64,000 nt of DNA from Rufibacter sp. DG15C (GTDB lineage Bacteria > Bacteroidota > Bacteroidia > Cytophagales > Hymenobacteraceae). The position numbers and the translations under genes were made by a program. Below are positions 42,086 to 50,301 of the stretch, piece after piece. The notes below the pieces were generated by a model. The model saw only the letters and a program-made list of their open reading frames with translations. It was not told where the DNA came from and made no database searches. Position 1 is the stretch's first letter. Each line of letters opens with the position of its first letter. The stretch is taken from contig NZ_CP010776.1 in NCBI RefSeq assembly GCF_001577755.1, positions 2,604,001 through 2,668,000 on the forward strand, given 5' to 3'.

Positions 42086-42925
42086 CTACAGCGCGTATTG
42101 GAAAAGGTCGCCTTCCTCGTTGCTCATGACCAGCGTCTTGTTGTCTTTGAACAGGATGGCCTCAGACTTGCCGGTTTTGGGCAACAGCATGACTTGGGGC
42201 TTCTGGCTGAAGAACTGGTTAGAGCCTTTCCTGATAGGGTAGACGTACAATTTTCCGTAGGTCAGAACCGCCATCTTGGTGCCATCGGGGCTTACATCCG
42301 CTGAGGTGACCTCACCCGGAATTTGGGCTTTGCTGACCAGTTTGGCGGTGTGGGTGCCGGGCTGGTCTGAAAGTTCATATAGTTTGGACGTACGTTGCTG
42401 GCCGCGGTCCTTGGAGAGTAGGTAGAGTTTGTTGTTGTGCCAGAAGAAGCCTTCGCAGTCAAAGTTGCGCAACTCTTTTTCTACTTTGCCAGTGGGCTGG
42501 TCTTGGTACCTGAATTTGATGACCTGTGCCTTAAAGCCCTGTTTGGGAGAGACTTTGTAGATTCTTAGGTCCTGGCGCTCGTTTTTGTTGTTGCCCACAT
42601 CGCCAATGTACAGGTAGCCTTTGTTGTCCTGGGCCAGGTCTTCCCAGTCATTGTTGATGGTGCCCTGGATCTGGGTCTGGCTGAGTAGTTTGCCTTGTTC
42701 GTTTATTTTGTAGAGGATGGGCAGGTTGCCGGCGTCATTGTGCGTCCAGTACTGTCCCGGCGTACCGGCCGTCTCCAAACCAGAGCTTTCCACAATCACC
42801 TCGGGCAGTTTGGCCAGCAACTCAAGGCTGCCTAGAGCGGTGGTAAACGGGGTATAACTGCTAAGAGCGGAGGTGAGAGGCAAGGCGACGCAAGCCAATA
42901 AAAGCAACTGAGGGAATCGTTTCAT
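42086..42925 (-). CDS. Secreted propeller-like protein, function unknown
   Basis: 279 residues. Signal peptide (LLLLACVALPLTSA). The mature part shows repeated propeller blades: GQYWTHNDAGNLPILYKIN, EDLAQDNKGYLYIGDVGNNKN, NFDCEGFFWHNNKLYLLSKD, VTSADVSPDGTKMAVLTYGKLYVY and SEAILFKDNKTLVMSNEEGDLF. The WTHNDAGN and IGDVGNN phrases are typical of a Bacteroidota hypothetical family of the SdiA-regulated/NHL kind. No enzyme residues recognised. Stand-alone, convergent with lgt. Confidence 0.72.
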   Translation of the reverse strand: MKRFPQLLLLACVALPLTSALSSYTPFTTALGSLELLAKLPEVIVESSGLETAGTPGQYWTHNDAGNLPILYKINEQGKLLSQTQIQGTINNDWEDLAQDNKGYLYIGDVGNNKNERQDLRIYKVSPKQGFKAQVIKFRYQDQPTGKVEKELRNFDCEGFFWHNNKLYLLSKDRGQQRTSKLYELSDQPGTHTAKLVSKAQIPGEVTSADVSPDGTKMAVLTYGKLYVYPIRKGSNQFFSQKPQVMLLPKTGKSEAILFKDNKTLVMSNEEGDLFQYAL

Positions 42926-43095
42926 TGGTCAAATAAAGGTTAAGAAGTACGCTAAAAACCTGAAAGCAGGAATTATTGTAAACGAAGCCCACTCCTAGAA
43001 GTTAACAGAAATTTAACCTTAAGAAGGTGCTACGGCTGGCTGGAGAGGTTCTGAGCAGAATCCAGATAAAAAGGTTGACTAGATATAAACCACCT

Positions 43096-43133
43096 CGTTT
43101 TTGGCCTGTTTTCCAGAAATCAGGCCAAAAACG
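43096..43133. repeat. 38-bp palindromic repeat, copy 19 (perfect, extended stem)
   Basis: Arms exactly CGTTTTTGGCCT(G) and (C)AGGCCAAAAACG, loop TTTTCCAGAAAT. The pairing extends outwards through ACCACCT/AGGTGGT to 43089-43140, a 20-bp perfect stem. 12 bp from the stop of the next gene. Confidence 0.95.
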
Positions 43134-43151
43134 AGGTGGTCACGCCGGCAA

Positions 43152-44603
43152 TCAGCTTAGCGGTTTAGCCTTGAGCTTAAAGATGTCTTTGAGGGCGCGG
43201 TCTGCCGCATGGTAGCCGCACATGCCGTGCACGCCGCCGCCCGGAGGGGTGGAAGAGGAGCAGAGGTAAATGCCTTTGGCCGAGGTCCTGTACGGCGAGG
43301 CCCTTAATGCCGGACGCGTGAACAACTGCCCCAAATCAATGATGCCCCCATTGATGTCGCCGCCAATGTAGTTGGGGTTGTAGGCCTCCATCTGGTGGGT
43401 GTTCATAGTGTGACGGGCCAGAACCAAGTCCTTGAACCCCGGCGCGAACCGCTCCATCTGGTTCTCTATAGCCTGCGTCATGTCTTGGGTGGAGCCGTTG
43501 GGCACGTGGCAATAGGCCCAGGCGGTGTGCTTCCCTTCTGGCGCTCTGCTGGGGTCGAAGACGCTTTGCTGCGCCATTAAGACAAACGGTTTTTCGGGGT
43601 GCTGGCCCTGGGCCGTGAGTTTTTCTGCTTGCGCGATTTCCTCTAAAGTATTCCCCAGATGCACCGTGCCGGCCTGTCTACATTCTGGCGCGGTGAAGGG
43701 AACGGGTCCGTCCAAGGCCCAGTCAATTTTGAAGACGCCCATGCCGTAGCGGTAACGTTTCAGCTGCCATTGGTAGACAGAGGAGAAGGGTTGACCTGCT
43801 ATCTCCAGTAATTGTTTGGGCGTGACGTCCAGCAAGACCGCGTGCGAGGAGGGCAGTTGCTGCAACGACCTGACATGCACGTTGGTCTCAATCTTTCCGC
43901 CTAATGAGGTGAAATAAGCCGCCAAGGCATTGGCGATGCTCTGCGAACCGCCCTTGGGCAAGGGCCAACCATGCAAATGCGCCTGCGCCAGTAGGACCAA
44001 TCCAATAGCTGAGGTAGCCATATTGCTCAACGGCTGAATAGAGTGTGCTGCCATACCCGCCCACAGGCCTCTCGCTTTCTTAGTGGTAAAGACCAAATCG
44101 GCTAGAGTAGTGGCCGGCGCCATGGCTTTTATTCCGAATTTCGCCATGGCCACAGGGTCCTTCGGGAATTGCAGCGGGCCCAAGACGGTAGGCGCCAAAC
44201 TGGGCCAGTCCTTTACCAGAGCGGTCATCAATTGCTCATACGCCTTTTTGTCCTTACCCAGGTGCAGCGCGGTTTCAGGTAAGGAATGCATAAGCGCCGC
44301 CGCCGTACCACCGTCAAAGGGGTGGGCGGCTGCCACTGGCGGGTAAATGTACTCCAGTCCATGCTGGGCCAGCGGCAAGGTCTTGAAATAAGGAGACTCG
44401 GCCAGGGGATGGATAGCCGAGCAGACGTCATGGTGAAAGCCGGGAAGCGTTAGTTCTTTGGTGCGCAATCCGCCGCCAATGGTGTCCTTGGACTCCAGGA
44501 GCAGCACCGACAATCCCTGTTCCTGTAGGGCAATGGCCGCGGCCAAGCCGTTCGGCCCGGAGCCTACCACTACTGCATCAAAGTCCCGTTTTTCTAACGC
44601 CAT
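43152..44603 (-). CDS. FAD-dependent oxidoreductase, PYROXD2/phytoene-desaturase-like
   Basis: 483 residues. Dinucleotide-binding motif DAVVVGSGPNGLAAAIALQE (9-28), followed by LLLESKDTIGGGLRTKE. The C-terminal FAD motif is IYLCSSSTPPGGGVHGMCGYHAA (about 450-472), as in CrtI-like enzymes. LPLPKGGSQSIANALAAYF is the usual mid-protein signature. Known relatives desaturate carotenoids or are uncharacterised (PYROXD2). No crtB, crtE or other carotenoid gene is beside it, so a carotenoid role cannot be claimed. Single-gene unit. Confidence 0.85.
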   Translation of the reverse strand: MALEKRDFDAVVVGSGPNGLAAAIALQEQGLSVLLLESKDTIGGGLRTKELTLPGFHHDVCSAIHPLAESPYFKTLPLAQHGLEYIYPPVAAAHPFDGGTAAALMHSLPETALHLGKDKKAYEQLMTALVKDWPSLAPTVLGPLQFPKDPVAMAKFGIKAMAPATTLADLVFTTKKARGLWAGMAAHSIQPLSNMATSAIGLVLLAQAHLHGWPLPKGGSQSIANALAAYFTSLGGKIETNVHVRSLQQLPSSHAVLLDVTPKQLLEIAGQPFSSVYQWQLKRYRYGMGVFKIDWALDGPVPFTAPECRQAGTVHLGNTLEEIAQAEKLTAQGQHPEKPFVLMAQQSVFDPSRAPEGKHTAWAYCHVPNGSTQDMTQAIENQMERFAPGFKDLVLARHTMNTHQMEAYNPNYIGGDINGGIIDLGQLFTRPALRASPYRTSAKGIYLCSSSTPPGGGVHGMCGYHAADRALKDIFKLKAKPLS

Positions 44604-44700
44604 TCAATGTGCCTTTCAGTTTCATGAAAATACGGGGACAAGGTAGAAAGGAAACAATGAATTTTAGTAATGCATACCGCCTTTGCTACCTGATGAAAAC

Positions 44701-44740
44701 AGAACCGCCTCATGCCGGGGTGGGACAGGAGGCGGTTCTT
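44701..44740 (-). terminator. Terminator of msrB
   Basis: Stem AGAACCGCCTC / GAGGCGGTTCT around an unpaired 17-nt loop; on the minus strand it is followed by GTTTTC. Confidence 0.75.
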
Positions 44741-44762
44741 GACTGTTTGAATACTAAGTGCC

Positions 44763-45335
44763 TTAATTATTTACTTGCAAACCATTATTGGGCACAAAGT
44801 CCAGGGAGATGGAATTCATGCAGTAGCGCTTGTAGGTTGGGGGTGGGCCATCGTCAAACAAATGCCCTAAATGACCGTCACAGCGCCCGCACAACACCTC
44901 AATGCGGTCCATACCATAGGATTTGTCTTCTTTGTAAACAACCGCGTTCTTTCTAAAAGTCTCAAAAAAGCTAGGCCAGCCGCAGTCTGTGGCAAACTTG
45001 GCGTCAGAGGCGAAGAGCTTGTTTCCGCAGGCGGCGCAATAGTACGTGCCTTTGCCTGTGAAGTCCCAAAGCTTGCCAGTAAACGCGCGCTCGGTGCCTT
45101 TCTGGCGGGCCACGGCGTACACTTCGGGCGTTAACACGTTCTTCCATTCAGCATCAGACAGTTTCAATTTGGTGGTGTCTGTGCGAGAGTAGTAGGGGTT
45201 CTTGGTCTGCTCTGAGGTAATGGGCTGCGTAGGAACGGTAGCTGTGGCCTGTGGCTTGGTACCTTGGTCAGAGGCGCTTTGGCAACTGAGCAAAGGAATC
45301 AAGCCTAAAAAGTAGATGAAAAAGAGTCGTTTCAT
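44763..45335 (-). CDS. msrB: Methionine-R-sulfoxide reductase MsrB, lipoprotein form
   Basis: 190 residues from the ATG at 45335, which opens a lipoprotein signal with lipobox LLSC (C18). A longer frame from 45419 is not signal-like. The SelR/MsrB domain is at about 60-185: zinc ligands CAAC and CGRC, GWPSFFE, DGHLGHLFDDGPPPTYKRYCMNSISLDF with catalytic Cys in RYCMNS. Function: reduces the R-epimer of methionine sulfoxide. The lipobox places it in the periplasm, anchored to a membrane, as an envelope repair enzyme. No MsrA domain is fused. Electron donor unknown. Confidence 0.92.
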   Translation of the reverse strand: MKRLFFIYFLGLIPLLSCQSASDQGTKPQATATVPTQPITSEQTKNPYYSRTDTTKLKLSDAEWKNVLTPEVYAVARQKGTERAFTGKLWDFTGKGTYYCAACGNKLFASDAKFATDCGWPSFFETFRKNAVVYKEDKSYGMDRIEVLCGRCDGHLGHLFDDGPPPTYKRYCMNSISLDFVPNNGLQVNN

Positions 45336-45423
45336 GGATGCGTCTGTTAAAGGCAGAAACCTGCCTTCTATACTAACGAAATGCAAGGCCCCATTAGTTT
45401 TCCAGCGGGCTATTTGCACTAGG

Positions 45424-45461
45424 CGTTTTTGGCCTATTTTCTAGGAAATAAGCCTAAAATG
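45424..45461. repeat. 38-bp palindromic repeat, copy 20
   Basis: Left arm CGTTTTTGGCCT, loop ATTTTCTAGGAAAT, right arm AAGCCTAAAATG. 14 bp beyond the deaminase stop. Confidence 0.83.
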
Positions 45462-45475
45462 ACGATACTATTTAG

Positions 45476-45913
45476 TTACACGCCTATGTCCTCGTTCCAG
45501 AGCGAAGGTTTCTCTTGGATAAACTGCTGCATAAGTTGGTAACACTCCTGGCTATCAACCACGGTGACGTCCACGCCTCGGCTTTTGAGCAGTTCCTCTT
45601 CGCCCATGAAGGTCTTGTTCTCTCCCACCACCACTCTGGGAATGCCATATAGCAAAATGGTACCTGAACACATGGGGCAGGGTGAAAGGGTGGTGTAGAT
45701 GGTGCATTCCTTGTACACAGAGGCCGGTTGCCGTCCCGCGTTCTCCAGCGCATCCATTTCGCCGTGCAAAATGGGGCTGCCGTTCTGCACCCGCTTGTTG
45801 TGCCCCCGGCCAATGATTTTTCCGTTGTGCACCAAGACAGACCCGATGGGAATGCCGCCCTCGTTGTAGCCTTTCTGCGCTTCTTCAAATGCTGCTTGTA
45901 AGAATTGGTCCAT
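45476..45913 (-). CDS. Cytosine deaminase-like nucleobase deaminase (yeast Fcy1 type)
   Basis: 145 residues, one CDA fold. Zinc site H50-A-E (ILHGEMDALENAG, catalytic E52), C79 and C82 (SPCPMCSGTILLYGI). The stretch GIPRVVVGENKTFMGEEELLKSRGVDVTVVD and the end KPSLWNEDIGV resemble yeast cytosine deaminase more than guanine deaminase or TadA. Known: Fcy1 deaminates cytosine to uracil for pyrimidine salvage. Inferred: same reaction here; other nucleobases are possible. Cytoplasmic, single gene. Confidence 0.8.
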   Translation of the reverse strand: MDQFLQAAFEEAQKGYNEGGIPIGSVLVHNGKIIGRGHNKRVQNGSPILHGEMDALENAGRQPASVYKECTIYTTLSPCPMCSGTILLYGIPRVVVGENKTFMGEEELLKSRGVDVTVVDSQECYQLMQQFIQEKPSLWNEDIGV

Positions 45914-45971
45914 GGTAATTTAGTTTCGAAATGGAAATGCTTTATATGAGGTGAATTATTGAAGGACCTGC

Positions 45972-46370
45972 TTAATATTCTGACATTAGTGCCTTGACAA
46001 ATTTGTCCAGCTCCTTTGACCGGTAAAAATTAAGGCAGTTTAATAGAACAAATGACTTGCCTTCATGGTCAGAGATAACGCTTGGTGTGATTCTGTTGGA
46101 GGCCTCCTGGGCAAGGCTATCTAACTTAAGGTAGAGAACATATAAGTCACTGATGTCTATTAAAACCCCTCTGGTAATATCTTCTTCCTGAATTTTTGAA
46201 GCTGTTTCCTTTGAATAGGTTTTGCGCAGGCACATGCACAAAGCATAGTCTTTCCTAAGCTGTTGCTGGTCCTTTCTCATAGTAGAACGACTTCTTGGCA
46301 TGTCTGATGGTTTACAAAAAATTGAAATACATATTATTGAGAGAGCGAAGATCTGATTAATAAACCTCAT
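45972..46370 (-). CDS. Small secreted protein, possible Tai4-type amidase immunity protein
   Basis: 132 residues. A hydrophobic N-terminus (IFALSIICISIFC) may be a lipoprotein or Sec signal. The mature part has LRKDYALCMCLRKTY near the start and LLNCLNFYRSKELDKFVKALM at the end. This arrangement of a first short Cys helix, a middle helix and a final C-x-x-x-Y-x-S-x-x-L recalls the Tai4 family, periplasmic inhibitors of T6SS amidases. That match is from memory of the family pattern and is tentative. No amidase effector or T6SS gene is near. AT-rich compared with its neighbours, so recent transfer is plausible. Confidence 0.5.
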   Translation of the reverse strand: MRFINQIFALSIICISIFCKPSDMPRSRSTMRKDQQQLRKDYALCMCLRKTYSKETASKIQEEDITRGVLIDISDLYVLYLKLDSLAQEASNRITPSVISDHEGKSFVLLNCLNFYRSKELDKFVKALMSEY

Positions 46371-46398
46371 GTTGATTCGAGATAAACAGGTTTAAGCA

Positions 46399-46629
46399 TT
46401 AAGGCACCGGGTCATAACCGTGCCCGCCCCAAGGATGGCATCGACCAATTCGTTTCAAGGCCATCCAGCCGCCTTTGAAAGGACCGTACTTGACAATGGC
46501 TTGGTGGGCGAAGGCCGAGCAGGTGGGCGTGAAGCGGCAACTGCCCGGCGTGAGCGGCGAAATGGTGTAGCGGTACAGCCAGACCAAACCCAGAAACAAC
46601 TGCTTAAAAACCCAATTCAGCCACTGCAT
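46399..46629 (-). CDS. yidD: Membrane protein insertion efficiency factor YidD
   Basis: 76 residues. Almost the whole protein is the YidD signature: [35 protein letters not shown] followed by [24 protein letters not shown], with the three conserved Cys. Known: a small peripheral membrane protein that helps YidC-dependent insertion. It is not beside rnpA/yidC as in proteobacteria; an isolated location is common in Bacteroidota. Confidence 0.96.
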   Translation of the reverse strand: MQWLNWVFKQLFLGLVWLYRYTISPLTPGSCRFTPTCSAFAHQAIVKYGPFKGGWMALKRIGRCHPWGGHGYDPVP

Positions 46630-46728
46630 ACGCGTACTCCTTTTCTTTCATAACGACCATCGGCCTGCATAAAGTGAGGCGTTCAGGTACTTCTTCTGCT
46701 AGTATCGGCAAAAAAATGCACAAATGTG

Positions 46729-46736
46729 TATCTTTG
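46729..46736 (+). promoter_or_regulatory. -7 element of the S46 peptidase promoter
   Basis: TATCTTTG matches TAnnTTTG, 23 bp before the ATG at 46760. No TTTG lies at the expected -33 position. Confidence 0.45.
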
Positions 46737-46759
46737 GCCTGTACTAACTAACAAACGTT

Positions 46760-49066
46760 ATGCTTAAAAAGATATATGCATTTGTGTTAGCCATCAGTTT
46801 GGGCGCTTCTTTCTCTGCCAAGGCAGATGAAGGGATGTGGCTCCCGCTCTTGGTAAAACGCCTCAACATGGTAGACATGCAGAAGCAAGGCCTGCAGCTT
46901 ACCGCCGAGGAGATTTACAACGTCAACAACGCCAGCTTGAAGGATGCCATCGTGCAGTTCGGGGGCTTTTGTACCGGTGAGTTCATCTCTAAGGAGGGCT
47001 TACTCTTGACCAACCACCACTGCGGGTATGATGCCATTGCGTCTAACTCAACCCCAGAGAACAACTTGTTGCGTGATGGCTTCTGGGCCAAGACTCGTCA
47101 GGAGGAAAGAAAGAACGAAGGTCTGTTTGTAGACATCTTGGTGCGCATGGAAGACGTGTCGGGTCAGGTGTTGCAGGGAATCACGGCCCAGACGTCTGAG
47201 CAGGAGCGTGCCAAATTAGTGGCTGAGCGCACCAAGTCTCTGGCAGATGCCGCCAAGAACAACGGTCAGTACGTGGCCTACGTGCGCGACTTCTACAATG
47301 GCAACGAGTTCTATTTGTTTGTCTATGAGCGTTTCTCAGACGTACGTCTGGTAGGCACGCCGCCAGAAAGCGTTGGTAAGTTTGGTGGTGACACAGACAA
47401 CTGGATGTGGCCACGTCATACCGGCGACTTCTCCATGTTTAGAGTGTACATGAGCCCAGACGGCAAGCCGGCTACCTACTCAGACAAGAACGTGCCTTAT
47501 AAGCCAAAGCACCACTTGCCTATCTCTATGAGCGGCGTGAAAGAAGGTGACTTCTCTATGGTGTTCGGGTTCCCGGGCCGTACCACGCGTTTCATGGCCG
47601 GTTCTGGCTTGAGCATGGCGGTAGATCAGTCTAACCCAGCGCGTATCAAATTGCGCGAGCGCCGTTTGGCCATCATGAAAGAAGCCATGGACGCCTCGCA
47701 GGCCAACCGTCTGAAACTGGCCTCTAACTACGCCAGTATCAGCAACTACTACAAATACTACATTGGGCAGAACGAGGGCATCAAGCGTATGAAAACGCTT
47801 AACAAGAAAGCCACCGAAGAGAAAGCCTTCCAAACTTGGGCTGATGCCGATGCCACCCGCAAAGGCCTTTACGGAAGCGCCCTTTCTGACATCAACGCCT
47901 CTTACGCTGGTCAGCGCGAATACAACTTGTCAGCCATCTACCGTTCTGAAGCCGCTTTGGCGCCTCAGTTGATGATGCATGCTTACCAGTACACCCCAGT
48001 TTACAATATGCTGAAAGAAGGCAAAGCCGACAAAGCCCAGCGTGACCAGTTGATGGCCGGCGTGAAGGAGATGAACGAGGAGTTCTACAAGAGCTACCTG
48101 GCGTCTACAGACCAGCGCATGTTTGCTGAGCTGATGCAGATGTACTACAATGACGTGCCAAAAGCACAGCACGGTGACATCTTTAAAGACCTGACGTCTA
48201 CTTACAAAGGTGACTTCAAGAAATGGGCGGCAGACATCTACAGCAAGTCTATCTTAGGCACTGAGGCCAAAGCCAACGCGTTCCTGGCCAACCCCACCTT
48301 GAAAGCTCTGGAGAATGACCCAGCGTTCAAAGTAGTGCGTGCCGTTCAGCAGAACTACACTGCCAACATCTTGCCTAAGCTAACCGAGTACAACGCGTCG
48401 CTGGCCAAAGCCAACCGCTTGTACGTAGCCGGTTTGCGTGAGATGAACCCGAATAAAGTGTACTATCCAGATGCTAACTCTACGCTTCGTTTAAGCTACG
48501 GTACCGTGAAAGGCTATGAGCCGCGTGATGGTGTGGAGTACAAGTACTACACTACGCTAGACGGATTGGCTGCCAAAGAAGACCCAACCAATGAGGAGTT
48601 CATTGTGCCTGCCAAGTTGATGGAACTGGCTGCCAAGAAAGACTATGGCAAGTACGCAGACAACGGCGAGATGCGCGTAGCCTTCATCACCAACAATGAC
48701 ATTACGGGTGGTAACTCAGGTTCGCCGGTAATCAATGGTAGAGGTGAGTTGATTGGTTTGGCCTTTGACGGTAACTGGGAAGCCATGACCGGTGACTTAG
48801 TATTTGACCCTGAGTACAAGCGTTGCATCAACGTAGACATCAAATACGTGCTCTTCGTGATGGACAAACTGGGCAACGCTGGTCACCTGATCAATGAGAT
48901 GACCTTGGTCAATAACGGTAACCCCAACACCCAGTTCAACCCATCTTTGAACGACATGAAGATGGACGGCAAGATGGAAGTAGAGACACCTACTGAGGAA
49001 ATCAAAATCAAAAAGAAAGGCAAAGAGACCAAAATCAAGCGCGAAACCAAGAAGCAGAAGAACTAA
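46760..49066 (+). CDS. S46 dipeptidyl-peptidase, DPP7-like
   Basis: 768 residues. Signal peptide at 1-22. Catalytic triad pattern of S46: H87 in LLLTNHHCGYDAI, an Asp in the GGDTDNWMWPRHTGDFS region, and S653 in ITGGNSGSPVINGRG. The specificity segment reads LAFDGNWEAMTGD, with Gly where DPP11 has the Arg that selects Asp/Glu at P1, so it resembles DPP7, which prefers hydrophobic P1 residues. The C-terminal 35 residues are Lys-rich. Function: periplasmic removal of N-terminal dipeptides from oligopeptides, supporting peptide use as food. No T9SS sorting domain. Single gene with strong terminator. Confidence 0.93.
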   Translation: MLKKIYAFVLAISLGASFSAKADEGMWLPLLVKRLNMVDMQKQGLQLTAEEIYNVNNASLKDAIVQFGGFCTGEFISKEGLLLTNHHCGYDAIASNSTPENNLLRDGFWAKTRQEERKNEGLFVDILVRMEDVSGQVLQGITAQTSEQERAKLVAERTKSLADAAKNNGQYVAYVRDFYNGNEFYLFVYERFSDVRLVGTPPESVGKFGGDTDNWMWPRHTGDFSMFRVYMSPDGKPATYSDKNVPYKPKHHLPISMSGVKEGDFSMVFGFPGRTTRFMAGSGLSMAVDQSNPARIKLRERRLAIMKEAMDASQANRLKLASNYASISNYYKYYIGQNEGIKRMKTLNKKATEEKAFQTWADADATRKGLYGSALSDINASYAGQREYNLSAIYRSEAALAPQLMMHAYQYTPVYNMLKEGKADKAQRDQLMAGVKEMNEEFYKSYLASTDQRMFAELMQMYYNDVPKAQHGDIFKDLTSTYKGDFKKWAADIYSKSILGTEAKANAFLANPTLKALENDPAFKVVRAVQQNYTANILPKLTEYNASLAKANRLYVAGLREMNPNKVYYPDANSTLRLSYGTVKGYEPRDGVEYKYYTTLDGLAAKEDPTNEEFIVPAKLMELAAKKDYGKYADNGEMRVAFITNNDITGGNSGSPVINGRGELIGLAFDGNWEAMTGDLVFDPEYKRCINVDIKYVLFVMDKLGNAGHLINEMTLVNNGNPNTQFNPSLNDMKMDGKMEVETPTEEIKIKKKGKETKIKRETKKQKN

Positions 49067-49067
49067 T

Positions 49068-49105
49068 CGTTTTTGGCTTAGTTTCCAGAAAATACCCTAA
49101 AAACG
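49068..49105. repeat. 38-bp palindromic repeat, copy 21 (fused to terminator)
   Basis: Left arm CGTTTTTGGCTT, loop AGTTTCCAGAAAAT, right arm ACCCTAAAAACG. One base after the peptidase stop; AAAAACG opens the terminator stem. Confidence 0.87.
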
Positions 49106-49134
49106 CCCGGTGCATCTGCATCGGGCGTTTTTGT
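49099..49134. terminator. Bidirectional terminator after the S46 peptidase
   Basis: Stem AAAAACGCCCG / CGGGCGTTTTT, with GATGCA-type inner pairing; its 5' A-tract is the repeat's right arm. Confidence 0.92.
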
Positions 49135-49163
49135 TTTTAATAGAGTAAAGCTTATCGTTTCAA

Positions 49164-49364
49164 CTATTTACAATGGACATAGCATAATACCCTTTCGCAC
49201 TTTCCCCACTGCTTGTTTTTACACTGCTTGCCAGTAGACTTAGCCGTAGCGGTGCACCTGGCATTATAAAAGGTGGCAGCCGTTGGCCCAGCGCTTGCAG
49301 AAGCAAAGGAAAGCATAAAGCCAACGCTGGCGGTAAAGGAGAGAGAAGTAAAGAATTTCTTCAT
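49164..49364 (-). CDS. Tiny secreted Cys-rich protein
   Basis: 66 residues from the ATG at 49364; the longer frame has an unlikely N-terminus. Signal peptide at about 1-25 (FTSLSFTASVGFMLSFASASA). The mature 40 residues carry C37, C48, C56, C61, H64 and C65 in an order (C-x10-C-x7-C-x4-C-x2-H) that recalls the small C-x-A-x-T-K-x-G-x-x-C-K zinc-knuckle domain found in phage and mobile proteins (DUF5763-like, from memory). Here it is exported, so disulfides are more likely than zinc. Function unknown. Confidence 0.6.
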   Translation of the reverse strand: MKKFFTSLSFTASVGFMLSFASASAGPTAATFYNARCTATAKSTGKQCKNKQWGKCERVLCYVHCK

Positions 49365-49464
49365 GATGATGCATATGGATGCTTTTATAAATATAGTAAA
49401 AGTATATATAGCTGATAGTACCAATTTTAACTGATGTACGTAGGAGGAAAATCGGCTAACCCCT

Positions 49465-50301
49465 GTGCCTATGTCACATCCTCTACGGTTTATCCTTGCT
49501 TTCTATTTTCTTCTCTTTAGCGAGTTTGCACAGGCTCAGCTTTACAACGCACCCACCGGTGCCAGAAGCATGGCCTTAGGCGGAGCGTCTGTGACGCTGT
49601 CAGATGTTTGGGCGCTTTCCAATAACCCGGCCGGCATCGCTGGGGTAGAACATCCTTCTTTGGGAGCCTTCGCGCACAACAGGTTCACTATTCAAGAGCT
49701 GACAACGGTAGGATTGCTTGCCGTGTATCCTTCTGGCAAGTGGGGAACCGTTGGACTGGACGTGCAACGCTACGGTGGCGAGTTATACAATGAACAACGT
49801 CTGGGCATTGGCGTGGCACACCAGTTAGGACAAGTACGGTTAGGCCTGAAGGCAGACGTGTTGCAAGTGCGCGTAAAAGAGTGGGGAAGCCGGAAAACCG
49901 TGGCCCTTAGCGTAGGCGGACAGTCAGAGGTCATTCCCGGCCTCACGTTTGGCGCCCACATCTACAACCTAAACCAAGCCAAATTAGCCGAGTTCGAGGA
50001 TGAACGAGTGCCCACCGTCATGAAGATTGGCTTGAGTTACCAAGCCGCTACCAAAGTCCTGCTGGTGGCTGAAATTGAGAAAGAGTTGGAAGCTGATGCC
50101 GCCGTGAAAGCTGGTGTTGAGTACCAAGTTATCCCAGCCTTGGCCCTGCGCACGGGTTTCAACTCCGGTACCCGTTCGGCCACCGGCGGCATAGAAGTAA
50201 AATTCAAGCAGTTTCAAATAGGATATGGTTTAGGCGCGCAAAGTAGGTTGGGCGTGAGCAATGCCTTGTCGTTGGTGTACCAATGGGGCAAGCAGCCATG
50301 A
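49465..50301 (+). CDS. PorV/PorQ-family outer-membrane protein
   Basis: 278 residues. Signal peptide at about 5-25 (FILAFYFLLFSEFAQAQ). The mature start has the PorV/PorQ hallmark GARSMALGGASVTLSDVWALSNNPAGIAGVEHPSLG. A barrel of about 14 strands follows, ending ALSLVYQWGKQP. Known: family members include PorV, the T9SS shuttle, and several T9SS-independent barrels; this short version lacks the size of true PorV. Its TGA stop overlaps the ATG of the next gene (ATGA), so the two are translationally coupled and probably act together. Confidence 0.82.
   Translation: MPMSHPLRFILAFYFLLFSEFAQAQLYNAPTGARSMALGGASVTLSDVWALSNNPAGIAGVEHPSLGAFAHNRFTIQELTTVGLLAVYPSGKWGTVGLDVQRYGGELYNEQRLGIGVAHQLGQVRLGLKADVLQVRVKEWGSRKTVALSVGGQSEVIPGLTFGAHIYNLNQAKLAEFEDERVPTVMKIGLSYQAATKVLLVAEIEKELEADAAVKAGVEYQVIPALALRTGFNSGTRSATGGIEVKFKQFQIGYGLGAQSRLGVSNALSLVYQWGKQP

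Noticed and set aside
43152-44603. Carotenoid biosynthesis cluster
   Set aside because: Only one CrtI-like oxidoreductase is present; no phytoene synthase, cyclase or hydroxylase nearby.
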